From the NCBI RefSeq assembly GCF_000021805.1, contig NC_011726.1:2046001-2110000 (forward strand): a stretch of 64,000 bases of DNA, given 5' to 3'. The translations under genes and the position numbers were made by a program. Source of the DNA: Rippkaea orientalis PCC 8801 (lineage in GTDB: Bacteria; Cyanobacteriota; Cyanobacteriia; Cyanobacteriales; Microcystaceae). The first letter of the stretch is position 1; each line of letters opens with the position of its first letter. The notes beneath the pieces were generated by a model. The model saw only the letters and a program-made list of their open reading frames with translations. It had not been told where the DNA came from and did no database searches. Of the stretch, positions 45,285-54,755 are shown one piece after another.

Positions 45285-45860
45285 ATGAATACTTATACGA
45301 TTAACTTTGATATTATTACCAAGATTGATGATAAACAATTTTATCAACTTTGTCGTTATAACCCGGAATTAAAATTAGAGCAAAATCAAAAAGGACAAAT
45401 CATTATTATGTCACCGACAGGAGGAGAAACAGGAAAAAAAAATGCGGAATTGATTATAGATTTTGGCATTTGGAATCGTCAGAAAAAATCAGGACAAATT
45501 TTTGATTCTTCTACCTGTTTTAAACTTCCATTAGGGAGTAATCGCTCTCCTGATGTAGCTTATATTAAACAAGAAAGATGGGGAAAATTAACACCAGAAG
45601 AAAGAGAAAAATTTCCTCCCATTGCACCAGATTTTGTCTTAGAATTAATGTCCAAAACGGATTCTTTAAAACAAGTTCAAGAGAAAATGCAGGAATATAT
45701 GGACAATGGGGTAAAATTAGGTTGGTTAATTAACCCTGAAAAGAAACAAGTCGAAATCTATCGTCAAGGACAAGAAAAAGAAGTTTTAGAGTATCCTCAA
45801 ACGTTATCAGGAGAAGATATTTTACCCGAATTTATCTTAGATTTAGCTCTGATTTGGTAA
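45285..45860 (+). CDS. Uma2 family (DUF820) putative endonuclease
   Basis: A 191-residue Uma2 protein with the PD-(D/E)XK-like core: IIMSPTGGETGKKNAELI, then RSPDVAYIKQERW (core Asp), FVLELMSKTDSLKQVQEKMQEYMDNGVKLGWLINP (E-x-Q/K-type catalytic region). The family is hugely expanded in cyanobacteria, and its function is not established. This copy is close in sequence to the one at 50479. A tnpB remnant follows. Confidence 0.88.
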   Translation: MNTYTINFDIITKIDDKQFYQLCRYNPELKLEQNQKGQIIIMSPTGGETGKKNAELIIDFGIWNRQKKSGQIFDSSTCFKLPLGSNRSPDVAYIKQERWGKLTPEEREKFPPIAPDFVLELMSKTDSLKQVQEKMQEYMDNGVKLGWLINPEKKQVEIYRQGQEKEVLEYPQTLSGEDILPEFILDLALIW

Positions 45861-45917
45861 AAATTATACAAATGTAGACTCATTATGAATAAAAGACGAG
45901 GAATAAGAAATGACTAA

Positions 45918-47045
45918 TTCTCTGCAAAAAATATCATTAATTTATACAAATACTCAAAAGAATTAGCCCACAACTTTAAATTTGCTGACGAACTTAATTC
46001 AACTGCTAGACAAGCTAGTGCTGAACGTGCTTGGAGTTCAATTAGTCGTTTCTACGATAACTGCAAACGTAAAATATCAGGAAAAAAAGGTTATCCTCAA
46101 TTTAAGTTTAGTCGCTCTGTTGAGTATAAACAGTCAGGATGGAAACTTCTTAATCCTAAAACTATCAAGTTCACTGACAAGAAAAACATAGGTATTCTTA
46201 AATTAGTGGGGACTTGGGATTTAGCCTATTTTCAAGAATCCGATATTAAACGAGTTAGGTTAATTCGTAGAGCCGATGGATATTATTGTCAATTTGTTCT
46301 TTCTTGTGAAGTTAAAGAGGATGTCAAACCATCAGGTAAATGTATCGGGTTAGATGTTGGACTGAGTTCTTTTTATACTGATCAAGAAGGTAATAAAATT
46401 GATAATCCTAAGTTCTTGAGAAAGTCTGAGAAGCAATTAAAAAGACTTCAAAGAAGATTATCAAAAAAGAAAAAGGGGTCATCTAATCGTCAAAAAGCTA
46501 GACAGAGATTGGCTAAAGTTTATCTTAAAGTAAGTAGGCAGCGTAAAGACTTTGTTGTTAAATTAGCAAGGTGCGTAGTTCACTCTAACGATGTGATTGC
46601 CTATGAAGATTTAAGAATTAAGAACTTAGTTAAAAATCATTGTTTAGCTAAAAGTATTAATGATGCTGCGTGGTATCAGTTTCGAGAATGGTTAGAATAT
46701 TTTGGACAAAAGATGGGCAAAATAACTATTGCTGTTGCTCCTCATTATACGTCTCAAAACTGTTCTAATTGTGGTGAAACTATTAAGAAAACTCTATCGA
46801 CTCGTACTCATGTTTGTAAATGTGGATGCGAGTTAGACAGAGATGAAAACGCCGCAATTAATATTCTTAAAAAAGCGATTCAGTGCGGTCTTGGCGGTTC
46901 CCGTCGAGAGCAACTGAATCAAGAAGGATTAAGTACCGTAGGGCATACGGGATCTAAAGCTTGGGGAGAGAATGCCTCTACTTTGATAGAAGAAATTCTG
47001 TCAAAGCAAGCAATCTCTGTGAACCAAGAATCCACTCGGCTTTAG
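45918..47045 (+). pseudogene. 5'-truncated IS605-family tnpB (TnpB RNA-guided nuclease remnant)
   Basis: The frame is open from 45918 but has no ATG near its 5' end. It begins inside the TnpB N-terminal domain (NLYKYSKELAHNFKFADELNSTARQASAERAW). About the first 50 residues are missing. The RuvC residues remain: IGLDVGLSSFYTD (Asp), IAYEDLRIKNL (Glu) and DRDENAAINIL (Asp). The zinc finger CSNCGETI...CKCG is also present. A GTG at 46206 opens only the C-terminal 279 residues. TnpB nucleases use a 3'-end omega RNA; that end (hairpin 47032-47052) is intact, but the protein is probably inactive. No tnpA is present. Confidence 0.85.
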
Positions 47046-47060
47046 CCAGTGGAGTGTCAA
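47032..47060 (+). mobile_element. Right-end hairpin of the IS605-type element
   Basis: CCACTCGGC, TTTA, GCCAGTGG then AGTGTCAA. It overlaps the last codons of tnpB, as is usual for the end that forms the omega RNA scaffold. DUF29 coding sequence resumes at 47062. A matching orphan hairpin is at 35854-35888. Confidence 0.7.
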
Positions 47061-47437
47061 TTTTCGGACTCAATTAGAATTAAGATTAACCACGAATTTG
47101 AGAAATCATTTACAAAACAGACTAGATTACCTTTATTCTAAAGCCAAAAAAATGGCAGAAGTGAAAACGGATTTAATCTTACCTTCTGAGAATCCTTATT
47201 GTTTAGAGGAAATTTTAGATGAAGATTGGTTTCCTAAAATTTAAGAGGTTGATCGATTTGCGCAACCCCTACGGAAATTACAATGCTTGATTCATCGCTG
47301 GTTTTTTACTGCGGCTGAAATGGCTTGCGTTCCTTAAAATCTCCTAAAGTGACAAAAGAGGGATAAGTATTTCCAGTGATCATAGCTTTTGTTAAATAAG
47401 GTAATCTCCCCAACTTTCCAGACTTTCCCTAACACTA

Positions 47438-48364
47438 TTAACTAAAAAACTTAGGCGGTTCTTTGAGGGTATAAACTTCGGTATAGTTGGCGATCGCTTG
47501 TCGAATATACAAAGGAGTTTGTAACATTCCTAAGAGGGTTTGTCCATCGATTAATCGTAATCCTCCTGTGGTTTGTTCTGCCAATAATTGATCAACAGCA
47601 ATGGGATCAGGTACAGTATTGACAGGTTCGTGACTGGCAATGGCAAATCCCCAAGGAGAACCATAGCTAGGGGTGGGAGCAAAATAGGGATGAACGTAAG
47701 GAAAAACGGCTTTTAAGGTATTAACTAAACGCGCATGATATTTAATAAAAGGAGGGGCAACTTGTCCCGCTTGAATAATGACTAATCCCCCTGGATTCAA
47801 GACTTTTTGAAGCTTCTCATAATATTCTTTAGTAAATAAGGGAAATGAGGGTCCCTCTTCAATGGGATCAGATAAATCTGAAACAATAAGATCCCATTTT
47901 TCAGACATATTATCTAAGACTTCTAAAGCATCATCAATCTTTAGTTCTACCCGTGGATCATCAAAACAATTTTGGTGCATTTCTGGCAAATATTCTTTAC
48001 AAGCATCTACCACTTCTCCATCAATATCAATCATCATAACCTTTTCTATTGCTTTCCAGCGCAAAATTTCTCGAATAGTTGCCCCTTCTCCTCCCCCTAA
48101 AATTAACGCTTTTTTAACAGCTTGATGGGAAATCATTCCTGGTTGAACTAACCCTTCATGATAAATAAATTCATCCCCCGTACAAGATTGCCATTTTCCA
48201 TCTAGTACTAATGCCTTACCATAGGCACCACTTTCAACAATATACATCTCCTGATACTGGGTTTTTTTATAAGCAAGAATACGGGTAACTCCGTGACTAT
48301 AAATATCCCACGGAGTAATATACTCATTAACCCACAAATCTGCCTTAATTTCTGTACCTGACAT
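47438..48364 (-). CDS. speE: Polyamine aminopropyltransferase (spermidine synthase family)
   Basis: A 308-residue enzyme that transfers aminopropyl groups from decarboxylated AdoMet to a polyamine acceptor. Motifs: LVLDGKWQSCTGDEFIYHEGLVQPGM, ALILGGGEGATIREILRW (nucleotide-binding GGGEGxxxRE), MIDIDGEVVDACKEYLPEMH, and LIVSDLSDPIEEGPSFPLFTKEYY with the catalytic Asp. The acceptor could be putrescine or spermidine; thermospermine-type enzymes look similar. No speD is adjacent. Confidence 0.9.
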   Translation of the reverse strand: MSGTEIKADLWVNEYITPWDIYSHGVTRILAYKKTQYQEMYIVESGAYGKALVLDGKWQSCTGDEFIYHEGLVQPGMISHQAVKKALILGGGEGATIREILRWKAIEKVMMIDIDGEVVDACKEYLPEMHQNCFDDPRVELKIDDALEVLDNMSEKWDLIVSDLSDPIEEGPSFPLFTKEYYEKLQKVLNPGGLVIIQAGQVAPPFIKYHARLVNTLKAVFPYVHPYFAPTPSYGSPWGFAIASHEPVNTVPDPIAVDQLLAEQTTGGLRLIDGQTLLGMLQTPLYIRQAIANYTEVYTLKEPPKFFS

Positions 48365-48475
48365 GATACTCTCCCTTAACTATTAATCTGGTTCAAATAT
48401 CAATCAAAGCACAAAAAAGCTAAAAAGGGTAGTCTTTGTCAGGGGATGAATATTAAAGATTAAGTTAAGTTTTTC

Positions 48476-48928
48476 TTAATCAGTCTGATTAAGTTCTTGC
48501 CAAGCAGATTTTAACACACAGGGTAATTTTTTGGCCATGGTTTTCACTTTTTTAATCCCTTGACTAAAAGTTGTAGGCAAATCGGCTATTTTTTGCCGCC
48601 AGCTTAATGGATGACTCGATTGATTAGTAGCTTGAATGATCACTTCATCAGGATTAATATAACGAGGAGAATGTTTTCGATCATTACTTTCTATTGCAGG
48701 CCAAGATTCATCAAAAAAAATTGAATCAAGCCTCATCCAAGGATGATTGACAAGATCAAATAAAAAATCTTTTCTCAATGATAACATAAGATAATCTGGG
48801 TCATTCCAATAACGAACTTCTCTATTACCGTTGCACCAAATTTCTTCACGACCAGTAATTTGAGGTTGATCTGCGTTTCTGGGGTCAATAATTGAAATTT
48901 GACGATAATGACAGAATACTTGTCTCAT
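48476..48928 (-). CDS. Hypothetical protein
   Basis: A 150-residue soluble protein, MRQVFCHYRQISIIDPRNAD..., rich in Trp, His and Asp (WCNGNREVRYWNDPDYLML, WMRLDSIFFDESWPA). The C-terminus is basic (KIADLPTTFSQGIKKVKTMAKKLP). I do not recognise a family. GGAGG lies 6 nt upstream of its start, supporting real translation. Divergent from proA with about 215 bp between them and upstream of speE on the same strand. Confidence 0.6.
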   Translation of the reverse strand: MRQVFCHYRQISIIDPRNADQPQITGREEIWCNGNREVRYWNDPDYLMLSLRKDFLFDLVNHPWMRLDSIFFDESWPAIESNDRKHSPRYINPDEVIIQATNQSSHPLSWRQKIADLPTTFSQGIKKVKTMAKKLPCVLKSAWQELNQTD

Positions 48929-49145
48929 TTTTCCCTCCTTGATGCACCGTCAGGGGATAAAATTAATAGTAATTCTAGCTTTAGCTTAACTCAACTCTTA
49001 CTAGAGATAAGTTCGGTTTTATGTCCCTAATCGGTAGGGATTTCTTCTTGAATGATTAAGGATAGTAGTAAAATCAAGAATAATTGTCTGATCTTTGTTA
49101 AGCTAGGAATTAAAATAAAATAGCTTTTATTGCACACAAATCATT

Positions 49146-50450
49146 ATGCTCTCAACCCCTGTTCAAGCTTTATCATTAGTAGAAATCGCCCAAAAAACCC
49201 GCGACGCTGCCCGAAAATCAGGATGTCTTTCTTTAGGGGATCGTAACGAAGCCATTGAAGCGATCGCCCAAGCGTTAGAAACTACAACTCCTGAAATTAT
49301 TAAGGCTAATCAAACTGACTGTACAATAGCCGAATCAGAAAACCTTGCTACTCCTCTATACAACCGTTTAAAACTGAGTGAAACTAAACTAAAAGCCACT
49401 ATTACAGGGGTCAGAGATGTTAAACAATTGCCCGATCCTGTAGGAACTATTCAAATTCATCGAGAGTTAGATCCAGACTTGATTCTCAAAAGAATAACTT
49501 GCCCTTTAGGCGTATTAGGCGTTATTTTTGAAGCTCGACCTGAAGCCTTAATTCAAATTACTAGCTTAGCTATAAAATCTGGTAATGGAGTTATTTTAAA
49601 AGGAGGAAAAGAGTCAATTAATTCCTGTAAAACCTTAGTAAAAGTGATTCGACAAGGACTAGAAAAAACTAAAATTGACCCTGATGTCGTGCAATTACTA
49701 ACCACCCGCGAAGAAATTGGAGAACTCCTAAAATTAGATAACTATGTTGACTTAATTATCCCTAGAGGCTCTAATTCTTTTGTGCGTTATGTTCAAGAAA
49801 ATACCAGCATTCCCGTTTTAGGTCATGCCGATGGAATCTGTCATTTATATATTGATAAACAGGCTGATTTAGACAAAGCTATTTCTATTGCAGTTGATTC
49901 TAAAACCCAGTATCCAGCAGCTTGTAATGCCATTGAAACTTTATTAATTCATCAAAATATTGCTGATATTTTTTTACCAAAAGTTGCTCAGGCTTTAGCA
50001 AATTATCAAGTAGAATTACGGGGAGATGAACTGAGCCGAAAAATCATCAATATTCCCTCAGCAACTGAAGAAGATTGGAAAACTGAATATAGTGATTTAA
50101 TTCTTTCAATTAAAATTGTTCCCTCCTTAGAAGACGCAATTACTCACATTAATACCTATGGCTCAAAACACACCGATGCGATTATCACAGAAGATAGTTT
50201 AGCAGCGACAATTTTCTTAAATCAAGTGGATGCTGCGGGAGTCTTTCATAACTGTTCAACCCGGTTTGCTGACGGGTTCCGTTATGGGTTTGGGGCTGAG
50301 GTAGGAATTAGTACCCAAAAAATGCCTCCTAGGGGACCTGTGGGGTTAGAAGGATTAGTTACCTATAAATATCAAGTAGTAGGAAATGGCCATATTGTGG
50401 CAACTTATTCAGGAGAAAATGCTAAACCTTTTACTCACCAAGATTTGTAA
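49146..50450 (+). CDS. proA: Gamma-glutamyl phosphate reductase
   Basis: A 434-residue NADPH-dependent enzyme, second step of proline synthesis, making glutamate semialdehyde. [39 protein letters not shown] (about 118-156) is diagnostic. [16 protein letters not shown] holds the catalytic Cys (about 258), and the late block [29 protein letters not shown] is ProA-typical. Longer than E. coli ProA by about 15 residues. Followed after 28 bp by a Uma2 gene. Confidence 0.96.
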   Translation: MLSTPVQALSLVEIAQKTRDAARKSGCLSLGDRNEAIEAIAQALETTTPEIIKANQTDCTIAESENLATPLYNRLKLSETKLKATITGVRDVKQLPDPVGTIQIHRELDPDLILKRITCPLGVLGVIFEARPEALIQITSLAIKSGNGVILKGGKESINSCKTLVKVIRQGLEKTKIDPDVVQLLTTREEIGELLKLDNYVDLIIPRGSNSFVRYVQENTSIPVLGHADGICHLYIDKQADLDKAISIAVDSKTQYPAACNAIETLLIHQNIADIFLPKVAQALANYQVELRGDELSRKIINIPSATEEDWKTEYSDLILSIKIVPSLEDAITHINTYGSKHTDAIITEDSLAATIFLNQVDAAGVFHNCSTRFADGFRYGFGAEVGISTQKMPPRGPVGLEGLVTYKYQVVGNGHIVATYSGENAKPFTHQDL

Positions 50451-50478
50451 GTTTTTCAGAATTTATTTCTAAAAAATC

Positions 50479-51057
50479 ATGGAAACTATTACTTTGAATT
50501 TGTCCTCAGTGGTTGAACTCAGCGATGAACAATTTGAAACTATTGCCCTAGCAAACCAAGATATTCGGTTGGAATTAACAGCTCAAGGAGCATTAATTAT
50601 TATGCCACCAACAGGAGGAGAAACAGGCCAAAAAAATCTGGATATTGAAGGACAACTTTGGTTATGGAACCGCGAACAAAAGTTAGGAAAAGCCTTTAAT
50701 TCATCAACCGGGTTTCGGTTACCCAATGGTGCAATTCGTTCTCCCGATGCGTCTTGGATAAGTCAAGAAAAATGGGACAATTTAACCCTTGAACAAAGAA
50801 AAACGTTTATTCCTCTATGTCCTGATTTTGTCGTAGAATTAGTTTCAGAATCGGATAGCTTAAAAGCCATTCAAGACAAGATGCAGGAATATCTTAACAA
50901 TGGGTTACAATTAGGATGGCTAATTAATCCCAAAACTCAGATAGTAGAAATTTATCGATATCAACAGAAAAGAGAGATATTACAGTCTCCTCAAACCTTA
51001 TCAGGGGAAAGGATTTTAGTCAATTTTGTCCTAGATTTAAGAAAAATCTGGGATTAA
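50479..51057 (+). CDS. Uma2 family (DUF820) putative endonuclease
   Basis: A 192-residue Uma2 protein, clearly paralogous to the copy at 45285 (IIMPPTGGETGQKN, IRSPDASWISQEKW, FVVELVSESDSLKAIQDKMQEYLNNGLQLGWLINP). Core residues are conserved, and the C-terminus LQSPQTLSGERILVNFVLDL matches. Function not established. It follows proA closely and may be transcribed with it. Confidence 0.88.
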   Translation: METITLNLSSVVELSDEQFETIALANQDIRLELTAQGALIIMPPTGGETGQKNLDIEGQLWLWNREQKLGKAFNSSTGFRLPNGAIRSPDASWISQEKWDNLTLEQRKTFIPLCPDFVVELVSESDSLKAIQDKMQEYLNNGLQLGWLINPKTQIVEIYRYQQKREILQSPQTLSGERILVNFVLDLRKIWD

Positions 51058-51102
51058 CCTATAAAATAACATTTTTGTCAATAGATAATGTCTCTCAGAC
51101 TT

Positions 51103-51118
51103 AGTGATCTCGATCACT
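51103..51118. promoter_or_regulatory. Perfect dyad upstream of the superoxide dismutase gene
   Basis: AGTGATC, 2 nt, GATCACT, about 125 bp upstream of ATG 51244. It may be a regulator site or a short hairpin after the Uma2 gene. No regulator is known to me for this motif. Confidence 0.35.
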
Positions 51119-51243
51119 GTTATGTAAACTTTTATGGAGCATTTTAATAATATCAGCATATTTGCTCAGAATAGTCACTGAGCGAAATCACTATTAAAAC
51201 TCAATATTTACTGTAAATTAACACAGAGGAATCAAAAAAAATA

Positions 51244-52032
51244 ATGAAACTAAAATATTGGAACGGGTTAATTTTTGCTTTTGCTCTATTTGTTTGTTTG
51301 TCCTGGGGAATGATTAATAATAAAAGTTTAGCAACAATTCCGTCAACTCAGACAACAATTAGACATCAATTGATTCCTTCAAGAATTGATCTCATTGCAC
51401 AAGCTAATTCTGGCGAATTTATCCAGCCTCCTCTACCCTATTCCTATCAAGCTCTTGAACCCTATATTGATGCTCAAACGATGGAAATACATTATACTAA
51501 ACATCATCGGGGTTATGTCAATAATTTGAATGTAGCTATTGCCAAACATCCCGAATTGAAAGGACAATCCTTAGAAGAATTAATCGAAAATTTTGAGATA
51601 ATTCCTGACGATATTAAAACATCTGTTAGGAATAATGGAGGAGGTCATTTTAATCATCTTATCTTTTGGTCTATTATGTCGCCCAATGGGGGAGGTGAAC
51701 CCACAGGAGAAATTGCTAAAGCTATTCAAAAGAATTTTGGAGATTTTGAACAGTTTAAAACTAAGTTTAAGGAAGCTGGAAGCAAGCAGTTTGGCAGTGG
51801 TTGGGTTTGGTTGATGATGACTCAAGAGGGTAAACTAGAAATCACCAATAGCCCCGGACAAGATAGCCCAATTATGCAAGGCAATTATCCCATATTAGGG
51901 TCTGATGTGTGGGAACACGCCTATTACCTCAAATATAAAAGTAGTCGAGGAGACTACCTTGATGCTTGGTGGAATGTTGTCAACTGGGATGAAGTTAATA
52001 AACGCTTTGAAGAGGCAAAAAGTATTATGTAA
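51244..52032 (+). CDS. sodA: Superoxide dismutase (Mn/Fe family, probably Mn) with N-terminal export or anchor segment
   Basis: A 262-residue SOD whose catalytic part starts near residue 58 (FIQPPLPYSYQALEPYIDAQTMEIHYTKHHRGYVNNL). Metal ligands are His in IHYTKHH, His in GGGHFNHLIFW, and Asp and His in DVWEHAYYLKY. GGGHFNH and the Gln in GQDSP favour manganese over iron, by family pattern. The first 25 residues (GLIFAFALFVCLSWGM) are a signal or membrane anchor, as in cyanobacterial membrane-bound MnSOD. Cyanobacterial cytosolic FeSOD lacks this. Confidence 0.9.
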   Translation: MKLKYWNGLIFAFALFVCLSWGMINNKSLATIPSTQTTIRHQLIPSRIDLIAQANSGEFIQPPLPYSYQALEPYIDAQTMEIHYTKHHRGYVNNLNVAIAKHPELKGQSLEELIENFEIIPDDIKTSVRNNGGGHFNHLIFWSIMSPNGGGEPTGEIAKAIQKNFGDFEQFKTKFKEAGSKQFGSGWVWLMMTQEGKLEITNSPGQDSPIMQGNYPILGSDVWEHAYYLKYKSSRGDYLDAWWNVVNWDEVNKRFEEAKSIM

Positions 52033-52070
52033 GATGGCTTTGTTAATATTACTTAATAAGAATTTTAGAC

Positions 52071-52095
52071 GGTTGGTAGACATTGTTTACCAACC
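52071..52095 (+). terminator. Hairpin downstream of sodA, member of the dispersed palindrome family
   Basis: GGTTGGTAGACATTG then TTTACCAACC, followed by CTTTATTT. The upstream flank AATAAGAATTTTAG matches the flank of the repeat at 58911. It probably serves as the sodA terminator. Confidence 0.6.
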
Positions 52096-52187
52096 CTTTA
52101 TTTATGATCATCTTGAGTTTCGTCCATTATCAAAAATTTGATTATAATGGAGTTGAGAAAATCGTTAAGGACAAAGTAAGGTGAATT

Positions 52188-52529
52188 ATGGATCTCTTAA
52201 TTGCATGGTTATTAACGGCTATCAGTCTCTTAATTATTGCTCAGTTACCCATCGGAGTCGAAATTGATAATTTTGGAAAAGCTTTAGTAGCAGCTATTGT
52301 CTTTGGTATTTTGAACGCGATAGTTAAACCTGTCTTATTAGTTTTAACGATCCCTATTACCATTTTAACACTGGGGATATTTTTAATTATCCTTAATGCT
52401 ATTATTTTTGGTTTAGCAGCAGCTTTAGTTCAAGGATTTAGATTGCGGTATGGTTTTTGGAGTGCAATATTTGGCTCTGTTTTCCTTAGTATTGTTAATG
52501 GTTTATTAAACCAAGTTGTTTCAAGATAA
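52188..52529 (+). CDS. Phage holin family IV-like membrane protein
   Basis: A 113-residue protein with four predicted transmembrane segments. The pattern LLTAISLLIIAQLPIGVEI, then KALVAAIVFGILNAIVKPVLLVLTIPITILTLGIF and NAIIFGLAAALVQGF, is that of the small 4-TMS family annotated as Mycobacterial phage holin superfamily IV. These are common chromosomal proteins with no proven link to phage lysis. GGTGAA precedes ATG 52188. The helicase gene follows with about 28 bp spacing. Confidence 0.85.
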   Translation: MDLLIAWLLTAISLLIIAQLPIGVEIDNFGKALVAAIVFGILNAIVKPVLLVLTIPITILTLGIFLIILNAIIFGLAAALVQGFRLRYGFWSAIFGSVFLSIVNGLLNQVVSR

Positions 52530-52557
52530 GTATCTAAATATTAATACATTGAAGAGA

Positions 52558-54027
52558 ATGCTAGAGGGAAAAAGCATTAATTTACAAATTGATTGGCATC
52601 AATTAATTAAAGATTATCAACAGCGATCGCGCCTTAATAAAGTTGCTGAAAGAGGCGGTTTTTATAATGCTTTTCCCTCTGGTATTCCTCATTTACCCAC
52701 TACTTTAAATTTACGCGATTATCAACAGGAAGCTATTATTAATTGGTTTAAAAATAAGGGACGAGGAACCCTTAAAATGGCCACGGGAAGCGGTAAAACC
52801 ATTACAGCTTTAGCCTTAACCACCGAATTATATCAAAAAATTGGACTCCAAGCCTTATTAGTCATTTGTCCCTATCGCCATTTAGTCACCCAATGGAGTC
52901 GGGAATGTGAGAAATTTAATCTTGACCCTATTTTAGCGTTTGACAGTGTTTATCAATGGCAAAACCTGCTTTCTAATCAACTTTATAATATTCATTCAGG
53001 ACAGCAATCTTTCTTAACGATTATTACCACAAATGCCACGTTAATTAATCAAGGATTTCAATCTCAACTCAAATTTTTTCCCGAAAAAACCCTCATTGTT
53101 GGGGATGAAGCGCATCACTTAGGATCACCTCGCTTTGCTGAAAGTTTACCGCGTAATATTGGCTTACGTCTCGCTTTATCGGCTACCCCAGAAAGATACT
53201 TTGATGAACCCGGAACTGATGCTTTATTAGGATATTTTGGGCAAGTTATTCAACCTGAATTTACCTTAAAAGAGGCTATTAAAAAAAAGGCATTAGTTAA
53301 CTATTTATATTATCCTATTTTTGTAGAATTAACCGAATCAGAAGCCTTAGAGTATGCCAAATTAACTCAACGCATTGGTTGGGCATTAAATAATAGTGAA
53401 ACCTGGAAACAAAACCCAACTATAACCGCTTTATTAATGCAGCGATCACGCTTAATTGGCTCAGCAGCCAATAAATTAGAAGCCCTACGGGAACTCATGA
53501 AAACCCGTCTTAATACCCATCATACACTATTTTATTGTGGAGATGGTTCGATTGAAAATGAGTCTCTCAATTATCGCAAACAAGTAGAAGCCGTTACTCG
53601 TATCTTAGGGATTGAATTAGGCTATCGAGTCAACACTTATACCGCAGAAACTCCATTAGAACAACGAGAAAAAATTCGTCAACAATTTGAATGGGGAGAG
53701 TTACAAGGGTTAGTTGCTATTCGTTGCTTAGATGAAGGGGTTGATATTCCCGCTATTCAACAAGCCGTTATTTTAGCAAGTACTGGAAACCCTCACCAAT
53801 TTATTCAACGTCGAGGGCGAATTTTGCGCCCCCATCCTGGTAAAAAACAAGCCACATTATTTGATATGATTGTTATGCCCCCTGAATTAGATCGAAACAC
53901 TTGGGAAGTTGAACGCAATTTATTACGGAAAGAATTAAAACGCTTTGTAGAATTTGCCCAATTAGCCGATAATGCAGAAGAAGCTCAAGGAAAATTATTA
54001 AAAATTCATGATCACTATCGACTGTAA
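52558..54027 (+). CDS. DEAD/DEAH-box (SSL2-type) helicase, possibly defence-associated
   Basis: A 489-residue SF2 helicase started at ATG 52558. An in-frame TTG at 52516 would overlap the upstream gene. Q-motif region NLRDYQQEAIINWF, motif I LKMATGSGKT (about 83-92), motif II VGDEAHH (about 180), motif III LALSATPE, and motifs V-VI LDEGVDIP and QFIQRRGRILRPHPG. Similar stand-alone helicases are sometimes annotated as phosphorothioation-dependent restriction components, but no dnd, dpt or other defence gene is adjacent. The function is open. A Uma2 gene follows. Confidence 0.85.
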   Translation: MLEGKSINLQIDWHQLIKDYQQRSRLNKVAERGGFYNAFPSGIPHLPTTLNLRDYQQEAIINWFKNKGRGTLKMATGSGKTITALALTTELYQKIGLQALLVICPYRHLVTQWSRECEKFNLDPILAFDSVYQWQNLLSNQLYNIHSGQQSFLTIITTNATLINQGFQSQLKFFPEKTLIVGDEAHHLGSPRFAESLPRNIGLRLALSATPERYFDEPGTDALLGYFGQVIQPEFTLKEAIKKKALVNYLYYPIFVELTESEALEYAKLTQRIGWALNNSETWKQNPTITALLMQRSRLIGSAANKLEALRELMKTRLNTHHTLFYCGDGSIENESLNYRKQVEAVTRILGIELGYRVNTYTAETPLEQREKIRQQFEWGELQGLVAIRCLDEGVDIPAIQQAVILASTGNPHQFIQRRGRILRPHPGKKQATLFDMIVMPPELDRNTWEVERNLLRKELKRFVEFAQLADNAEEAQGKLLKIHDHYRL

Positions 54028-54067
54028 ATTATAAACTTTCAGATGAGTTTTAATAAGGGAGTACACG

Positions 54068-54637
54068 ATGATTGCTAACCCTAATACCTTCTATCTTTCT
54101 CCGACAGAATACCTTGAATGGGAAGGAAAACAACTCATTAAACATGAATACATTAATGGGCAAATTTACGCTATGACAGGAGGAACCCTTAATCATGCTT
54201 CTATTAGCTTAAATATTGCTTCTGTCTTAAAATCTCACCTAAGACAGAAAGGCTGTAGAGTATACATGGCAGATGCTAAACTGGGTATTTCTCCACAAGG
54301 TAATTTCTTCTATCCTGATGTGATAGTAACTTGTGATCCAAGAGATAAAAAAGAACGCTTAATTATCTATGATCCTTGCATAATAATTGAAGTATTATCT
54401 CCTAGTACAGAAGCTTTTGATCGAGGTGATAAATTTAAGGATTATCGTCAAGTTGATACCTTAAAAGAATATGTGTTAATTGATGCTCAGAAAATCAATA
54501 TAGAAGTATTTCATCTTAATAATAATGGATTTTGGGAACTCCATCCTTACCAAGAAACCGATGTTTTTTCCTTAGAATGTATTGACTTTTTTTGTCCAGT
54601 TGCGTTAATTTATGAAGATATCGAATTTACTGAGTAA
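54068..54637 (+). CDS. Uma2 family (DUF820) putative endonuclease
   Basis: A 189-residue Uma2 protein of a different subgroup from the 45285/50479 pair. It has YLSPTEYLEWEGKQLIKHEYINGQIYAMTGG, then HASISLNIASVLKSHLRQKGCRVYMADAKLGI, FFYPDVIVTCDP (core Asp), CIIIEVLSPSTEAFDRGDKFKDYRQVDTLKEYVLID (catalytic E-x-L...K). Intact. Function not established. Confidence 0.88.
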   Translation: MIANPNTFYLSPTEYLEWEGKQLIKHEYINGQIYAMTGGTLNHASISLNIASVLKSHLRQKGCRVYMADAKLGISPQGNFFYPDVIVTCDPRDKKERLIIYDPCIIIEVLSPSTEAFDRGDKFKDYRQVDTLKEYVLIDAQKINIEVFHLNNNGFWELHPYQETDVFSLECIDFFCPVALIYEDIEFTE

Positions 54638-54755
54638 GAAAACCCTAGCATCTCAACTTATGCCAAAATACTTGATCAATTTGGATTCTTTTCGGGTTGC
54701 TTATTGTTAAGTTGTTTAGTAAAATAGAAAAAAGATTATTATTAAAAGAATTAGT

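Larger units (their letters stand above)
45910..47244 (+). pseudogene. DUF29 gene destroyed by an IS605-type insertion
   Basis: The 5' stub ATG 45910 (GAGGAATAA before it) encodes MTNSLQK, a typical DUF29 opening, then enters transposon sequence. The 3' part at 47062-47244 encodes FRTQLELRLTTNLRNHLQNR...PYCLEEILDEDWFPKI, a clear DUF29 C-terminus. The middle third or more of the gene is missing, so the insertion was accompanied by a deletion. Compare the intact but non-identical DUF29 gene at 19476. Confidence 0.7.

Noticed and set aside
45982-46191. 70-codon frame over the 5' part of tnpB
   Set aside because: It is out of frame with TnpB; the TnpB frame itself is open across this stretch.
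52188-52529. Phage lysis gene (holin)
   Set aside because: This 4-TMS family is a common chromosomal protein, and no endolysin or phage gene is nearby.
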